Positions 24,842 to 33,427 of a stretch of DNA of 44,357 bases are shown one piece after another; position 1 is the first letter of the stretch; each line of letters begins with the position of its first letter. The notes beneath the pieces were generated by a model. The model saw only the letters and a list, made by a program, of their open reading frames with translations, did no database searches and was not told the DNA's origin. The translations under genes were made by a program, and so were the position numbers. The stretch covers positions 1-44,357 of the forward strand of contig JAJDTM010000034.1 in NCBI GenBank assembly GCA_022827185.1, written 5' to 3'. The stretch comes from Candidatus Poribacteria bacterium. GTDB lineage: Bacteria > Poribacteria > WGA-4E > WGA-3G.

Positions 24842-25900
24842 ATGTTAACACTTGAGCTCTGCGTTGCAGGCGTGATGCTTATCTCTTTGATTATCTATAT
24901 GCTAACGGGTGGCGCAGACTTTGGTGGCGGTATTTGGGATCTGTTCGCTACAGGGCCGCGCGCAAAGTCACAACGTGATCTTATCACAGAAGCCATCGCA
25001 CCGATCTGGGAGGCGAACCATGTCTGGCTGATTGTAATTATCGTGTTGCTGTTCGTGGCGTTCCCTGTCGGATTCGCGGCGATCAGCACGGCTCTACACA
25101 TTCCACTAACATTAATGCTCATCGGTATTGTGCTGCGCGGCTCGGCGTTTGTGTTCCGTACCTACGATGTCCAATCCGATACGACACATCGCCGTTGGAG
25201 CCGCGTATTCGCTATTGGGAGTGTCATCACACCTGTGATGTTAGGGATTACCTTGGGCGCAGTTGCATCTGGCACAATTCACGTTGACATGGAAAGTAGA
25301 CAGGTAACCACCGACTTCATTTCAGCGTGGTTCGCGCCATTTCCATTTGCAATCGGGTTCTTCACCTTAACTCTTTGTGCCTTACTTGCAGCGGTGTATC
25401 TCACACTGGAGACTGATGACACCGAGTTGCAGGAAGATTTTCGACGACGCGCCCTCATCGCAGCAGTGAGTGTCGGCGTGATGGCAGGACTGAGTTTTAT
25501 CTTATCTGCTGAAGGTGCCCCAACAATCCGACGCGGGCTCGCAAGTGCCGCTTGGTCAATCCCGTTTCAAATCTTAACAGGGGCAGTGGCACTCTGGGCA
25601 ATCTGGACGCTTTGGAACCGACAATTTCGCCTTACGCGTATCCTCGTCCCGATACAGGTTACACTCATCGTTTTCGGTTGGGGGCTGGCGCAGTATCCCT
25701 ACCTTGTCACCCCGGACTTAACCTTTTCAAATACCGCTGCACCCGATGCCGTACTACGTCCGATGCTGATTGTGCTGGGTGTCGGTGGTGTTCTGTTGAT
25801 ACCTGCATTCTGGTATCTTTACGCTGTATTTAAGGGCGCAGCTCGGAAAACAAAGCAAACTGAAGAAGAGGTTCGTACTTATCAAGACAATTCAGCGTAA
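24842..25900 (+). CDS. cydB: Cytochrome bd ubiquinol oxidase subunit II
   Basis: A 352-residue protein with about eight to nine membrane helices. The opening IYMLTGGADFGGGIWDLFA (about 19-37) is the subunit II signature, and EAIAPIWEANHVWLIVIIVLLFVAFP follows. It pairs with CydA to form the bd oxidase. Length is normal. There is no recognisable ribosome site because a repeat ends within a few bases of the ATG. Subunits of the haem-assembly transporter CydDC are not in the window. Confidence 0.94.
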   Translation: MLTLELCVAGVMLISLIIYMLTGGADFGGGIWDLFATGPRAKSQRDLITEAIAPIWEANHVWLIVIIVLLFVAFPVGFAAISTALHIPLTLMLIGIVLRGSAFVFRTYDVQSDTTHRRWSRVFAIGSVITPVMLGITLGAVASGTIHVDMESRQVTTDFISAWFAPFPFAIGFFTLTLCALLAAVYLTLETDDTELQEDFRRRALIAAVSVGVMAGLSFILSAEGAPTIRRGLASAAWSIPFQILTGAVALWAIWTLWNRQFRLTRILVPIQVTLIVFGWGLAQYPYLVTPDLTFSNTAAPDAVLRPMLIVLGVGGVLLIPAFWYLYAVFKGAARKTKQTEEEVRTYQDNSA

Positions 25901-26074
25901 GTCCTTCCTTTTCCTTAATCTTCCCCGTTTTTTGCATTTTCTTAAACCTTTTTCCTAAATCCCTTCCTCTTTAAGTCTACAGAATTAATAGCAAATTAGG
26001 GGCATTACCTGCTTGCTGTGTGGACAGTATCTAGTCGCTATTCTTGACAGCACTATTTTTCCCGGATCTACAAA

Positions 26075-27340
26075 ATGAAAATCCGTGATTCCGTCGCTAC
26101 CGGTATTTTACATCTCTCTCAAAACCGATTGCGTGCTGGGTTATCCATCCTTGGTATTTTTATCGGGATTGCCAGTGTGCTGTGCATGATGGCTATCGGT
26201 GATGGGGCAAAACTTCTCATCGTCAAAGACCTTGAAAAACTTGGCGGAACAAACCAAGTTCAATTGTGGACACGGAGTACCATCTGGAAACGTGGACGAC
26301 TTGTGCGAACAACCGAACGGTATACCCTTGATGACGCTCATGCCATTGAAGCGGAATGTCCCAATGTCTTATTTGCTTTACCGAAAAATGAAAGATTCCG
26401 CCCCCACCTCGTTAGCAGCCAATACGGCAGCCAACCCAGTCCGCATTTTGAAGGCGTCACCGCAGATTACGCACTCGGTATGCAGTGGGAAATTCGAGAA
26501 GGCAGATTCCTCTCCGAGAGTGATGTTGAAAACGCAACTCAGGTCTGTGTCTTGGGTGCCAATATTGCCGGTGAGTTGTTCAGAGAGACCTCCGCTATTG
26601 GTCAAGAAGTGAAGGTGCGGTTTTCTTGGCGGCTGCCCTCGGTTAGACTGCGTGTCGTCGGTGTGATGAAAACAAAAGGGAGTAGTCTCAGTTCTTGGCG
26701 CTCTTTAGATGATACCGTTTGTGTCCCGTTAACAACGCGTCAACAGCGACTTGTAGGCAATCCCTACGTTGATAGATTGGTTCTCTTTTTTAAAAAAGAT
26801 GCCGATGTTTACAGTATTATTGATTCAGTTAAACATGTTCTGCGCAAAAGACATCGCGGGAAAGATGACTTTATCGGTTATTGGATACCGAAGGGTAATA
26901 TTCAGCGGCTTGCGCATACGCAACGAATGATAAAAATCGCGTTGGGAAGTATCGCAAGTTTCTCGCTGTTCGTCGGTGGTATCGGTATTATGAATATGTG
27001 CCTTGTCTCTGTCGGAGAGAAAACGCGGGAGATAGGTTTACGGAAATCTGTTGGTGCGAGACGGGTTCACATTTTCTGGCAATTCTTGACGGAATCAGTT
27101 TGCCTCTGTTTCTGTGGCAGCATATTGGGTATCGCTGGCGGTTGGTTCGCGGCGCACGGCATGGCAAGACTCGCCGTGCACATCGTCCCAATCTTGCCAG
27201 AGTGGCCTGTCGTCCTCTCTGGACATTGGATACTAATCTCTGTTATCTTTTCGATTTTTATGGGTATTGGTTTCGGAGTTTATCCCGCGATGCGGGCGGC
27301 GCGGCTTTCACCTATCGATGCGCTCCGAGCTGAAAATTAA
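26075..27340 (+). CDS. MacB/FtsX-like ABC transporter permease
   Basis: A 421-residue permease with the MacB layout: one N-terminal helix (LSILGIFIGIASVLCMMAIG, about 25-44), a large periplasmic domain of about 240 residues, and three C-terminal FtsX helices (about 290-315, 340-365 and 383-405) ending in PAMRAARLSPIDALR. The motif MNMCLVSVGEKTREIGLRKSVGA is characteristic. Such proteins work with an ATP-binding subunit and often a membrane-fusion protein, but neither gene is next to it, so its partner must be elsewhere. TTGACA lies 31 bases upstream with a weak -10 at 26067. It could act in efflux or lipoprotein handling. Confidence 0.9.
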   Translation: MKIRDSVATGILHLSQNRLRAGLSILGIFIGIASVLCMMAIGDGAKLLIVKDLEKLGGTNQVQLWTRSTIWKRGRLVRTTERYTLDDAHAIEAECPNVLFALPKNERFRPHLVSSQYGSQPSPHFEGVTADYALGMQWEIREGRFLSESDVENATQVCVLGANIAGELFRETSAIGQEVKVRFSWRLPSVRLRVVGVMKTKGSSLSSWRSLDDTVCVPLTTRQQRLVGNPYVDRLVLFFKKDADVYSIIDSVKHVLRKRHRGKDDFIGYWIPKGNIQRLAHTQRMIKIALGSIASFSLFVGGIGIMNMCLVSVGEKTREIGLRKSVGARRVHIFWQFLTESVCLCFCGSILGIAGGWFAAHGMARLAVHIVPILPEWPVVLSGHWILISVIFSIFMGIGFGVYPAMRAARLSPIDALRAEN

Positions 27341-27625
27341 AATAGCCTCAGTTTTCGGTTGTGCCCTCTTTTGTTTTGAACCGTAGCACTATAAACATAA
27401 CGTCCCTACGGGACTAAAGAGGAGACTCCCAAAGGAAATTAACTTTTATCCTTCCGTGCCAAAAACTTTACACACCCTCCATGTATGTCCGTATATAGTT
27501 TCCTTGACTTTCCCCTTATTTCTTGCTAAACTTAACCAAAGTTTGGACAACTGACAACGAATCTAATCCTGAAAATCCTAAAATCCTATAAATCCTGGTT
27601 CTGACAATTAACCGACAACTGAAAA

Positions 27626-29647
27626 TTGAGAGAAAAGTTAAAAGATAACATCTTTCTAATAGTCTCGGTGCTGCTGTGTCTCTTTATCTTAGCCGAGGTC
27701 AACTATCCACGGCTTGCACCGCAATCCGAATTGGCACTCTTCGCAATGCTCGGATTAATAGTGGTATTTCTGAAATACCCTATTCATTCACGTTTCGCGG
27801 ACAACCGTTTCTTTCAAGTACTTGATTTCGCGCTGATAGGCAGTGTAATCGTCTGTTTCGGCTACGTGCTCAGTCAAACGGAACCGATTTTCCAAGCGTT
27901 TTGGTTAGACGGTCAATCTCTCGGGGATCGGGCAGGCGCGGAGGCACTACAGGATTACATCGTCGGTGGGATCGGACTTGTCTTAATATTAGAGGCGACG
28001 CGCCGTTCTATCGGTATGACGCTGCCGCTGCTCTCCCTCACATTTCTGCTCTATGCCAGTTTCGGACAGTTTATGCCGGATTGGCTGTTTCCGCATCGCG
28101 GGTATTCCGTTCAACGGATCGTCAGCCAGGCGTTTTTACACAGTCAAGGCACTTTTGGCATTGCCCTGCGAGTGATGTTCACGTATGTATTCCTTTTTGT
28201 GTTGTTCGGGACGTTGTTGGAACGGACGGGGGCAACCGATTATGTCTTAAATTTAGCAAGGCGTGTATTCGGTTCGAGTGCAGGGGCACCTGCGAAGGTC
28301 GCTGTCCTCGGTAGCGGTATGATGGGATCGTTGTCGGGTTCCGCCGTGGCAAATACAGCGACGACCGGTACGTTTACGATTCCGTTGATGCGACGCTCTG
28401 GATTTCAACCTGAAGTGGCAGGCGGAATTGAAGCCGCGGCAAGTTCTGGCGGTGCACTGATGCCACCTATCATGGGGGCAGCCGCCTATATGATGCTTGA
28501 AATCGTAGAGCCTGCCGTTACATATCTGGAGATCATCAGGGCGGCACTGCTACCAGCAGTCCTTTACTACACAGGCATGCTGTGTATGGTGCATTTTTTG
28601 GCGAAAAGTAGGAGGCGCGTTCACAGTCCCGAAGAAACAGAGAGCGACGATCAGGAAGAGAAACGTGGGAAACTTTTGGCGGTGCAAGGCTGTATCTTTC
28701 TCGCTGCGTTTATCACACTCATCGGGTTTCTCCTGATGGGTGCTACAGCGTTCCGAGCAGTGAGTTGGAGCCTTCTGGTTGTCGGCACGATAAGCCTTTT
28801 GGATTTCTTAGTGCGCAAAATCCGTAAACAGCACGCGCCAACGGAGTCCCGATTTGGTATTTCAGATTTGCGAAGAGGCGTAGATTTTATAGTATCGCCG
28901 TGTGAGCGGGCAGCGCAGAGCGGTGTGTCACTGATTGCCGCTGCAGCGTGTGTCGGTATCATCTTAGGTGTGGTGACACTCACAGGTATCGGTACCAAGT
29001 TGCCGTCAGCAATCTTACCCCTTGCATCTACAAATCTGATATTGGCACTGTTTTTCCTGATGATTTCGACAATTATTCTGGGGATGGGGCTGCCTTCATC
29101 GGTCTGTTATCTGCTGATGGCGATCTTAGTGGGTCCCGTACTTCTGAATTTAGGCGTTGTTCCGCTTGCAGCGCATTTCTTTATTTTCTATTTTGGAATG
29201 ATGTCGATGGTGACGCCACCCGTTGCACTGGCGGCGTATGCCGCAGCTGCAATCGCGGGTTCAGGGATAATGGCGACCGGATTCGCAGCGTTCAGGTTCG
29301 CACTCGTCGGTTTTGCGTTGCCTTACGCGTTTGTATTACGACCCGCATTACTCTGGTTGAATAGCGATGGCGGGACACCCGTATTATGGGCAGTTTTCGG
29401 AAATTTCTCACTCACATTGGTGGGGACGGTTGTTTTGGCAGCTGCGATCGCGGGATATGTTTTTAACAGATTATCCCTATGGACGCGTGGCATCCTGTTT
29501 GCTGCTGCACTTGTTCTCTTTTTTATCCCGACCCGTATTCAGTTTGTGTGGATTCATGGCATCGTAATGGTCGCCAGTATCGCCATTTTTTACTATAATT
29601 GGCGAAAGAAGGAGGCACCGCATGCCCCCCTTGCTGGCGGGGTTTAA
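27626..29647 (+). CDS. TRAP transporter fused permease (small plus large subunit)
   Basis: A 673-residue permease with about sixteen helices. The first 130 residues resemble the four-helix DctQ-type part, then come the DctM-like 12 helices, with GSGMMGSLSGSAVANTATTGTFTIPLM and GGALMPPIMGAAAYMM as typical substrate-path motifs. It is of the fused TAXI-type TRAP family that imports organic acids using a sodium gradient. No solute-binding protein is in the window. The start is a TTG with a stop codon directly before it, and a repeat fills the preceding 80 bases, so the original start may have been lost. The last residues (APLAGGV) derive from an inserted repeat. Confidence 0.85.
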   Translation: MREKLKDNIFLIVSVLLCLFILAEVNYPRLAPQSELALFAMLGLIVVFLKYPIHSRFADNRFFQVLDFALIGSVIVCFGYVLSQTEPIFQAFWLDGQSLGDRAGAEALQDYIVGGIGLVLILEATRRSIGMTLPLLSLTFLLYASFGQFMPDWLFPHRGYSVQRIVSQAFLHSQGTFGIALRVMFTYVFLFVLFGTLLERTGATDYVLNLARRVFGSSAGAPAKVAVLGSGMMGSLSGSAVANTATTGTFTIPLMRRSGFQPEVAGGIEAAASSGGALMPPIMGAAAYMMLEIVEPAVTYLEIIRAALLPAVLYYTGMLCMVHFLAKSRRRVHSPEETESDDQEEKRGKLLAVQGCIFLAAFITLIGFLLMGATAFRAVSWSLLVVGTISLLDFLVRKIRKQHAPTESRFGISDLRRGVDFIVSPCERAAQSGVSLIAAAACVGIILGVVTLTGIGTKLPSAILPLASTNLILALFFLMISTIILGMGLPSSVCYLLMAILVGPVLLNLGVVPLAAHFFIFYFGMMSMVTPPVALAAYAAAAIAGSGIMATGFAAFRFALVGFALPYAFVLRPALLWLNSDGGTPVLWAVFGNFSLTLVGTVVLAAAIAGYVFNRLSLWTRGILFAAALVLFFIPTRIQFVWIHGIVMVASIAIFYYNWRKKEAPHAPLAGGV

Positions 29648-29710
29648 AACCCCGCCAGCAGTATAGAAAAATGCGTAAGTCCTGTATAATTGGCGAAAGA
29701 AGGAGGCACC
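29594..29710. repeat. 26-base direct repeat flanking a small repeat insertion
   Basis: TATAATTGGCGAAAGAAGGA (first 20 of 26 bases) occurs at 29594-29619 and again at 29685-29710. Between them lies a perfect hairpin CTGGCGGGGTTTAAAACCCC... (29632-29659) and a MITE end ATGCGTAAGTCCT (29670-29682). The first copy codes for the TRAP C-terminus and the second holds the ribosome site of the next gene. Confidence 0.9.
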
Positions 29711-29712
29711 TC

Positions 29713-29913
29713 ATGAAAACACCTATTAGAGGGTTGTTGTACGGTTTGCTCGTGTTATTGTTCTTACTTCATAACGATTTCTGGCTCTGGAAAACACCGC
29801 AGCTTGTTTTAGGAATGCCAGTCGGGTTACTCTATCATATCGGTTACTGCCTTGCAGCAACATTGCTGATGGCCGCCTTCGTCAAGGCACGGGGGGATTG
29901 GGGAGAGAAATGA
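29713..29913 (+). CDS. Small DUF3311-type membrane protein
   Basis: A 66-residue protein with two helices (about residues 8-22 and 38-59) and the segment PQLVLGMPVGLLYHIGYCL, which matches the DUF3311 pattern of small proteins encoded before sodium:solute symporters. The start at 29713 has a perfect AGGAGG. Its stop overlaps the symporter start (ATGA), so both are translationally coupled. A helper or stabilising role for the symporter is likely. Before a repeat insertion, this start codon lay within the 3' end of the TRAP permease gene. Confidence 0.85.
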   Translation: MKTPIRGLLYGLLVLLFLLHNDFWLWKTPQLVLGMPVGLLYHIGYCLAATLLMAAFVKARGDWGEK

Positions 29914-31355
29914 GCCTCGCTGTCATTTTCATATATCTTATTATGGTCCTGGTTCTCGGTGCCCTGAGCCATAAACTCTTCCGAAACACTGGGGAAGACT
30001 ACTTCGTTGCGAGCCGGACGATTAATTGGTTTATCCTGTTGATGACACTTTTCGGCACGAATATGACGGCGTTCTCGATCCTCGGGGCATCGGGTGAAGC
30101 CTATCATAGAGGTATCGGTGTGTTCGCGCTGATGGCTTCTTCTTCTGCGATCGTCGTGCCGTGTGTGTTCCTCTTTATCGGGACTCGCCTCTGGCGAATC
30201 GGAAAGCAGTTTGGCTATGTAACGCAGGCGCAGTACTTCCGAGATCGCTGGGAATCCAACGGTTTGGGGCTCCTGCTTTTCATTATATTTGTGTTGCTAC
30301 TCATACCGTATCTGCTGATCGGCGTGATGGGTGGCGGTGGGACATTGGCGACACTCACCGATGGCAAAATCCCACAATGGATGGGCGGTTTACTCATCTG
30401 TGTTGTTGTCCTTTGTTACGTTACGTACAGCGGGATGCGTGGCACTGCTTGGGTGAACACGTTCCAGACACTCGTTTTCATGGCACTCGGAGCAATCACC
30501 TTCTTTGTTATTACGCATCGGATGGGCGGGCTTTCAAACGCGATCTCTAAAGTAGACCCGGGTTTACTCATGCAAGCGGCGCATATTAAGCCGTTGGAAT
30601 TATTGACGTATCTCTGTATTCCGCTCTGTGTCGGTATGTTCCCACATATCTTTTCACATTTCCTAACTGCAAAGGATGTCGGTACCTTCCGATATGCAAT
30701 TATCCTTTATCCATTATGTATCGCGATTGTGTGGATTCCGAGCGTACTGCTCGGAATATTGGGAAATGTAGATGTTCCTGATTTACAGGGACCGCAAGCG
30801 AACAACGTGTTGATCCAGATGATTCATATACATGCTCCGGGTGTGTTGGCTGGGTTTTTAGGAGCGGGTGTTTTCGCAGCGATTATGTCATCTCTTGATT
30901 CACAATCGCTCGCTATTGGAAGCATGTTCACACACGATATTATTGGTCATTATCGTCGCGAGGCGTTTTCCGAGAAACAGCGGGTATGGGTCGGACGCCT
31001 ATTTGTAATTGGTGTCCTTTGTATCACATATCTCATCTCTCTCGTCGCGACACCGAGCATTTTTAGACTCGCGATCTGGTCGTTCACTGGATTTGCGGGG
31101 CTGTTTCCAATTGTAGTCGCGGCACTGTTCTGGCGACGTAGCACAAAGTTGGGGGCATTCGCCGCGGTTGGAAGTGTTGTTTTATTATGGCTCTATTTCT
31201 TTCTCCGCAACTGGCAGACACCCGGATACAGTGTGGGGGGGACCGGAATTATGCCCGTTACAATCCTGATTGCCGTTTCGTCTGTCACTTTGATAATCGT
31301 TTCTCTACTCACGAAACCACCGAGTTCACAAACGCTTGAGAAGTTTTTCGATTAA
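29910..31355 (+). CDS. Sodium:solute symporter family protein
   Basis: A 481-residue member of the SSS family with about 13 helices. The N-terminal DYFVASRTINWFILLMTLFGTNMTAFSILGASGEAYHRG and the central SGMRGTAWVNTFQT are family patterns, and SSLDSQSLAIGSMFTHDI near residue 330 forms the second sodium-site region. It imports an organic solute with sodium; candidates are carboxylates or sugars. It starts within the stop of the DUF3311 gene, as is typical of this pair, and follows a TRAP permease, so the region is devoted to uptake. Confidence 0.92.
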   Translation: MSLAVIFIYLIMVLVLGALSHKLFRNTGEDYFVASRTINWFILLMTLFGTNMTAFSILGASGEAYHRGIGVFALMASSSAIVVPCVFLFIGTRLWRIGKQFGYVTQAQYFRDRWESNGLGLLLFIIFVLLLIPYLLIGVMGGGGTLATLTDGKIPQWMGGLLICVVVLCYVTYSGMRGTAWVNTFQTLVFMALGAITFFVITHRMGGLSNAISKVDPGLLMQAAHIKPLELLTYLCIPLCVGMFPHIFSHFLTAKDVGTFRYAIILYPLCIAIVWIPSVLLGILGNVDVPDLQGPQANNVLIQMIHIHAPGVLAGFLGAGVFAAIMSSLDSQSLAIGSMFTHDIIGHYRREAFSEKQRVWVGRLFVIGVLCITYLISLVATPSIFRLAIWSFTGFAGLFPIVVAALFWRRSTKLGAFAAVGSVVLLWLYFFLRNWQTPGYSVGGTGIMPVTILIAVSSVTLIIVSLLTKPPSSQTLEKFFD

Positions 31356-31409
31356 GGAGTTCCGTTGAAACGTCCGATAAGGAAGCGGTGACCTCGCTGA
31401 ACAGTATTT

Positions 31410-31531
31410 AGGACTTACGCATGCTGCTCTTTTGTAGCATAGGCTGTTAGCCTGTGCCAAGAGACCGTCTGCGTTTTTTCCAAGCACCCCGACTTAACAG
31501 TGTGTGCTAAAATCAAAATTGCGTAAATCCT
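31410..31531. mobile_element. MITE-like element containing a tGCATAGGCTGTTAGCC repeat
   Basis: AGGACTTACGCATG at the left and ATTGCGTAAATCCT at the right are inverted ends. The interior includes the 25-base palindromic stretch (31434-31458) that is also found in the PhyH N-terminus. It is non-coding and fills most of the gap before the lipoprotein gene. Confidence 0.7.
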
Positions 31532-31558
31532 AAGTATTATAAGGAGCAGTAGATAATC

Positions 31559-32344
31559 ATGATACCCAAGAAAATAGTCTTATTTTTATTATTTGTGGTA
31601 TGTATTTCTGCATGTGGAACAACTGAAGACCCACTTGAACCCGAACCCGAACCTGAAAAACCGGTCGTACTCGAATACGGTACAGTCTCTGGCACTGTCA
31701 CCGATGCAGGAACAGGAAACCCGATTCCGGGAGCGACTGTAACATTACTTGAGATATCCGTTGAAACTGGCGTGGATGGTGCTTATTCATTCCAAGGTAT
31801 TCTTTATGATGATGCACATACGCTGGTTGTTGAAGATGCGAATTACAAACCGTATAACGAACCCTTTGCCCTCAATCAAGAGCGTTTAGTTGTTGATATT
31901 GCATTGGAACCGCTAAAGGATCCAGAGGTGGAGGCACAGGAATTTTTTGACAATTTTTCCGACCTCCTTGAATCGCTGGATGTGGAAAACATTGAAGCGA
32001 TTCTGGCACTCTTTTCCGAGACCTATGTCGCTGCAGACGATGCTGCGACACTCTTCGGTGTCGCGTCAGGTATTATCCCTGAGAATTACGAGGATGTCGT
32101 TCCGGCGATAACACAACTTTTTGAGGAATATGTCTTCCTTGAATTTCTGTTTAAGGATATAGAGATAGATGTGACGCATGCACGAAAAATGGCAGTAACG
32201 CTTCGACTTGATGTTAATGCTGAGAAGGGTGAGCAACGGGATCTAAGGGAACTCAAGGCACATTGTAAATTTGAATTCCGCCGTGAAGGCGCGGATTGGA
32301 AAATCGTCTATTGGCAGCTGATTGCGTTAGACATCCGCTTGTGA
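31559..32344 (+). CDS. Lipoprotein with carboxypeptidase-regulatory-like and C-terminal SnoaL/NTF2-like domain
   Basis: A 261-residue protein with a signal peptide and lipobox (VVCISAC, Cys at residue 19) followed by a Pro/Glu-rich linker (EPEPEPEKP). Residues 40-120 (GTVSGTVTDAGTGNPIPGATVTL, then DGAYSFQGI) form a carboxypeptidase-regulatory-like beta-sandwich. The last 130 residues look like a cone-shaped NTF2/SnoaL fold, with FEFRREGADWKIVYWQLI near the end. The role is probably envelope-associated binding; no catalytic residues are seen. AAGGAG precedes the ATG. Confidence 0.8.
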   Translation: MIPKKIVLFLLFVVCISACGTTEDPLEPEPEPEKPVVLEYGTVSGTVTDAGTGNPIPGATVTLLEISVETGVDGAYSFQGILYDDAHTLVVEDANYKPYNEPFALNQERLVVDIALEPLKDPEVEAQEFFDNFSDLLESLDVENIEAILALFSETYVAADDAATLFGVASGIIPENYEDVVPAITQLFEEYVFLEFLFKDIEIDVTHARKMAVTLRLDVNAEKGEQRDLRELKAHCKFEFRREGADWKIVYWQLIALDIRL

Positions 32345-32408
32345 TAGACCCCCGGCTAAAGCATGGGGCTTCCGCAAAAGTTATGCGAAAGCAATTATAA
32401 TCTTTCCC

Positions 32409-32472
32409 TGTAGGAGCGAGCTGTGCTCGCGATTCTTCTTGTAGGAGCGAGTATTTTTTGTCGCTCGCGACC
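32409..32472. repeat. Two GTAGGAGCGAGCT-type palindromes
   Basis: TGTAGGAGCGAGCTGTGCTC (32409-32428, continuing to CGCGA) and TGTAGGAGCGAG...CGCTCGCGACC (32440-32472) stand in tandem between the lipoprotein and the convergent rsmA end. They may act as a bidirectional terminator. A related copy is at 2334-2361. Confidence 0.75.
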
Positions 32473-32499
32473 AGTGATACGCGTTCGAGATTATGGGTC

Positions 32500-33414
32500 T
32501 CAAACATCTGTTCTCGCTGCTACGGATTGAGACACAAAATTCGCAAGTGCTGCAAATTCGGTGATGTCCAATGTTTCGGCGCGCCGTTGTGGAGCGATAC
32601 CGAGTTCCGCAAATGCCGCTGCCAATACTTCGTCCGGTGCAAACCTGCCTCTAACTAAAGCATTTTTTAGCATTTTTCGCCGTGTCCGAAACGCGGTCCG
32701 CACGACTTTAAAAAAGAGTTCTTCATCTTCAACCGCGACCTTTGGTTTTTCACGCATCGTCAGTTTGAGAAGTGCCGAATCCACCTTCGGAGCCGGATAA
32801 AAATTTTCTGGCGACAGCGTCGCAATGAGCGTTGCCTCAGCGTAATAGTCGACACCGATTGTCAACGCGCCGTAATCCTTTCCGCCCGGTCCCGCAACAA
32901 TTCTTTCCGCGACCTCTTTCTGCATCATTAAGACACAACTGTGAATTTGTTTATGATGTGCGAGAAGTTTCCGCAAAATGGGTGTTGTGATACTGTAAGG
33001 CAAATTCGCTATAATTTTAAAAGTAGTAGGCACAGTCCCTGTGCCGTCCGCTGTGGGGTTCAAAGTAGTAGGCACGGTCCCTGTGCCGTCAGACAACAGT
33101 GAATTGAGTTCCAATTTGAGAATGTCAGTGTTAAGGAGCTGAACGCGTGGATTTGTTAAGAATTGGGATGCTAAGACATTATATAATAACGCGTCTACTT
33201 CAATGGCAATTACGTGTTTGGCATGGCGCGCCACTACATTGGTAAGACATCCTAAACCAGCCCCAATTTCTATGACTGTATCAGCATCGGAAAGTTCTCC
33301 AGCTTCAAGGATAATTTTGAGGACTTCTGGATTGACGAGGAAATTTTGTCCTAATTGCTTTTTGGGGCGGGTATGGTTTAGCGCGAAAAAATCACGGATT
33401 TGTTGTTGGTTCAT
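32500..33414 (-). CDS. rsmA: 16S rRNA dimethyladenosine transferase RsmA (KsgA)
   Basis: A 304-residue methyltransferase that dimethylates two adenosines near the 3' end of 16S rRNA. KKQLGQNFLVNP (residues 18-29), VIEIGAGLGCLTN for AdoMet binding, and NLPYSITTP (motif IV) are canonical, and the C-terminal helical domain is present. Between ILKLELNSLLS and FKIIANLPY is an extra stretch (about residues 108-132) that repeats DGTGTVPTT twice. It comes from a 42-base tandem palindromic repeat that keeps the frame, and it should loop out just before motif IV. The protein is probably active, since all motifs remain. It is 13 bases after coaBC on the same strand. Confidence 0.95.
   Translation of the reverse strand: MNQQQIRDFFALNHTRPKKQLGQNFLVNPEVLKIILEAGELSDADTVIEIGAGLGCLTNVVARHAKHVIAIEVDALLYNVLASQFLTNPRVQLLNTDILKLELNSLLSDGTGTVPTTLNPTADGTGTVPTTFKIIANLPYSITTPILRKLLAHHKQIHSCVLMMQKEVAERIVAGPGGKDYGALTIGVDYYAEATLIATLSPENFYPAPKVDSALLKLTMREKPKVAVEDEELFFKVVRTAFRTRRKMLKNALVRGRFAPDEVLAAAFAELGIAPQRRAETLDITEFAALANFVSQSVAARTDV
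33021..33092. repeat. Two 42-base palindromic repeats inserted in frame inside rsmA
   Basis: The unit AAGTAGTAGGCACAGTCCCT... occurs at 33021 and again at 33063, a 42-base period equal to 14 codons. The first copy holds the perfect palindrome GGCACAG-TCC-CTGTGCC (33029-33045), and the second has one mismatch. Both lie within the rsmA coding sequence. Confidence 0.9.
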
Positions 33415-33427
33415 CTTTGTTGGTGGA

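Noticed and set aside
32345..32400. CCCCCGGCTAAAGCATGGGG stretch as an IS200/IS605 end
   Set aside because: It forms a small hairpin of the kind seen at such ends, but no transposase or partner end is present, so the call would rest on one short match.
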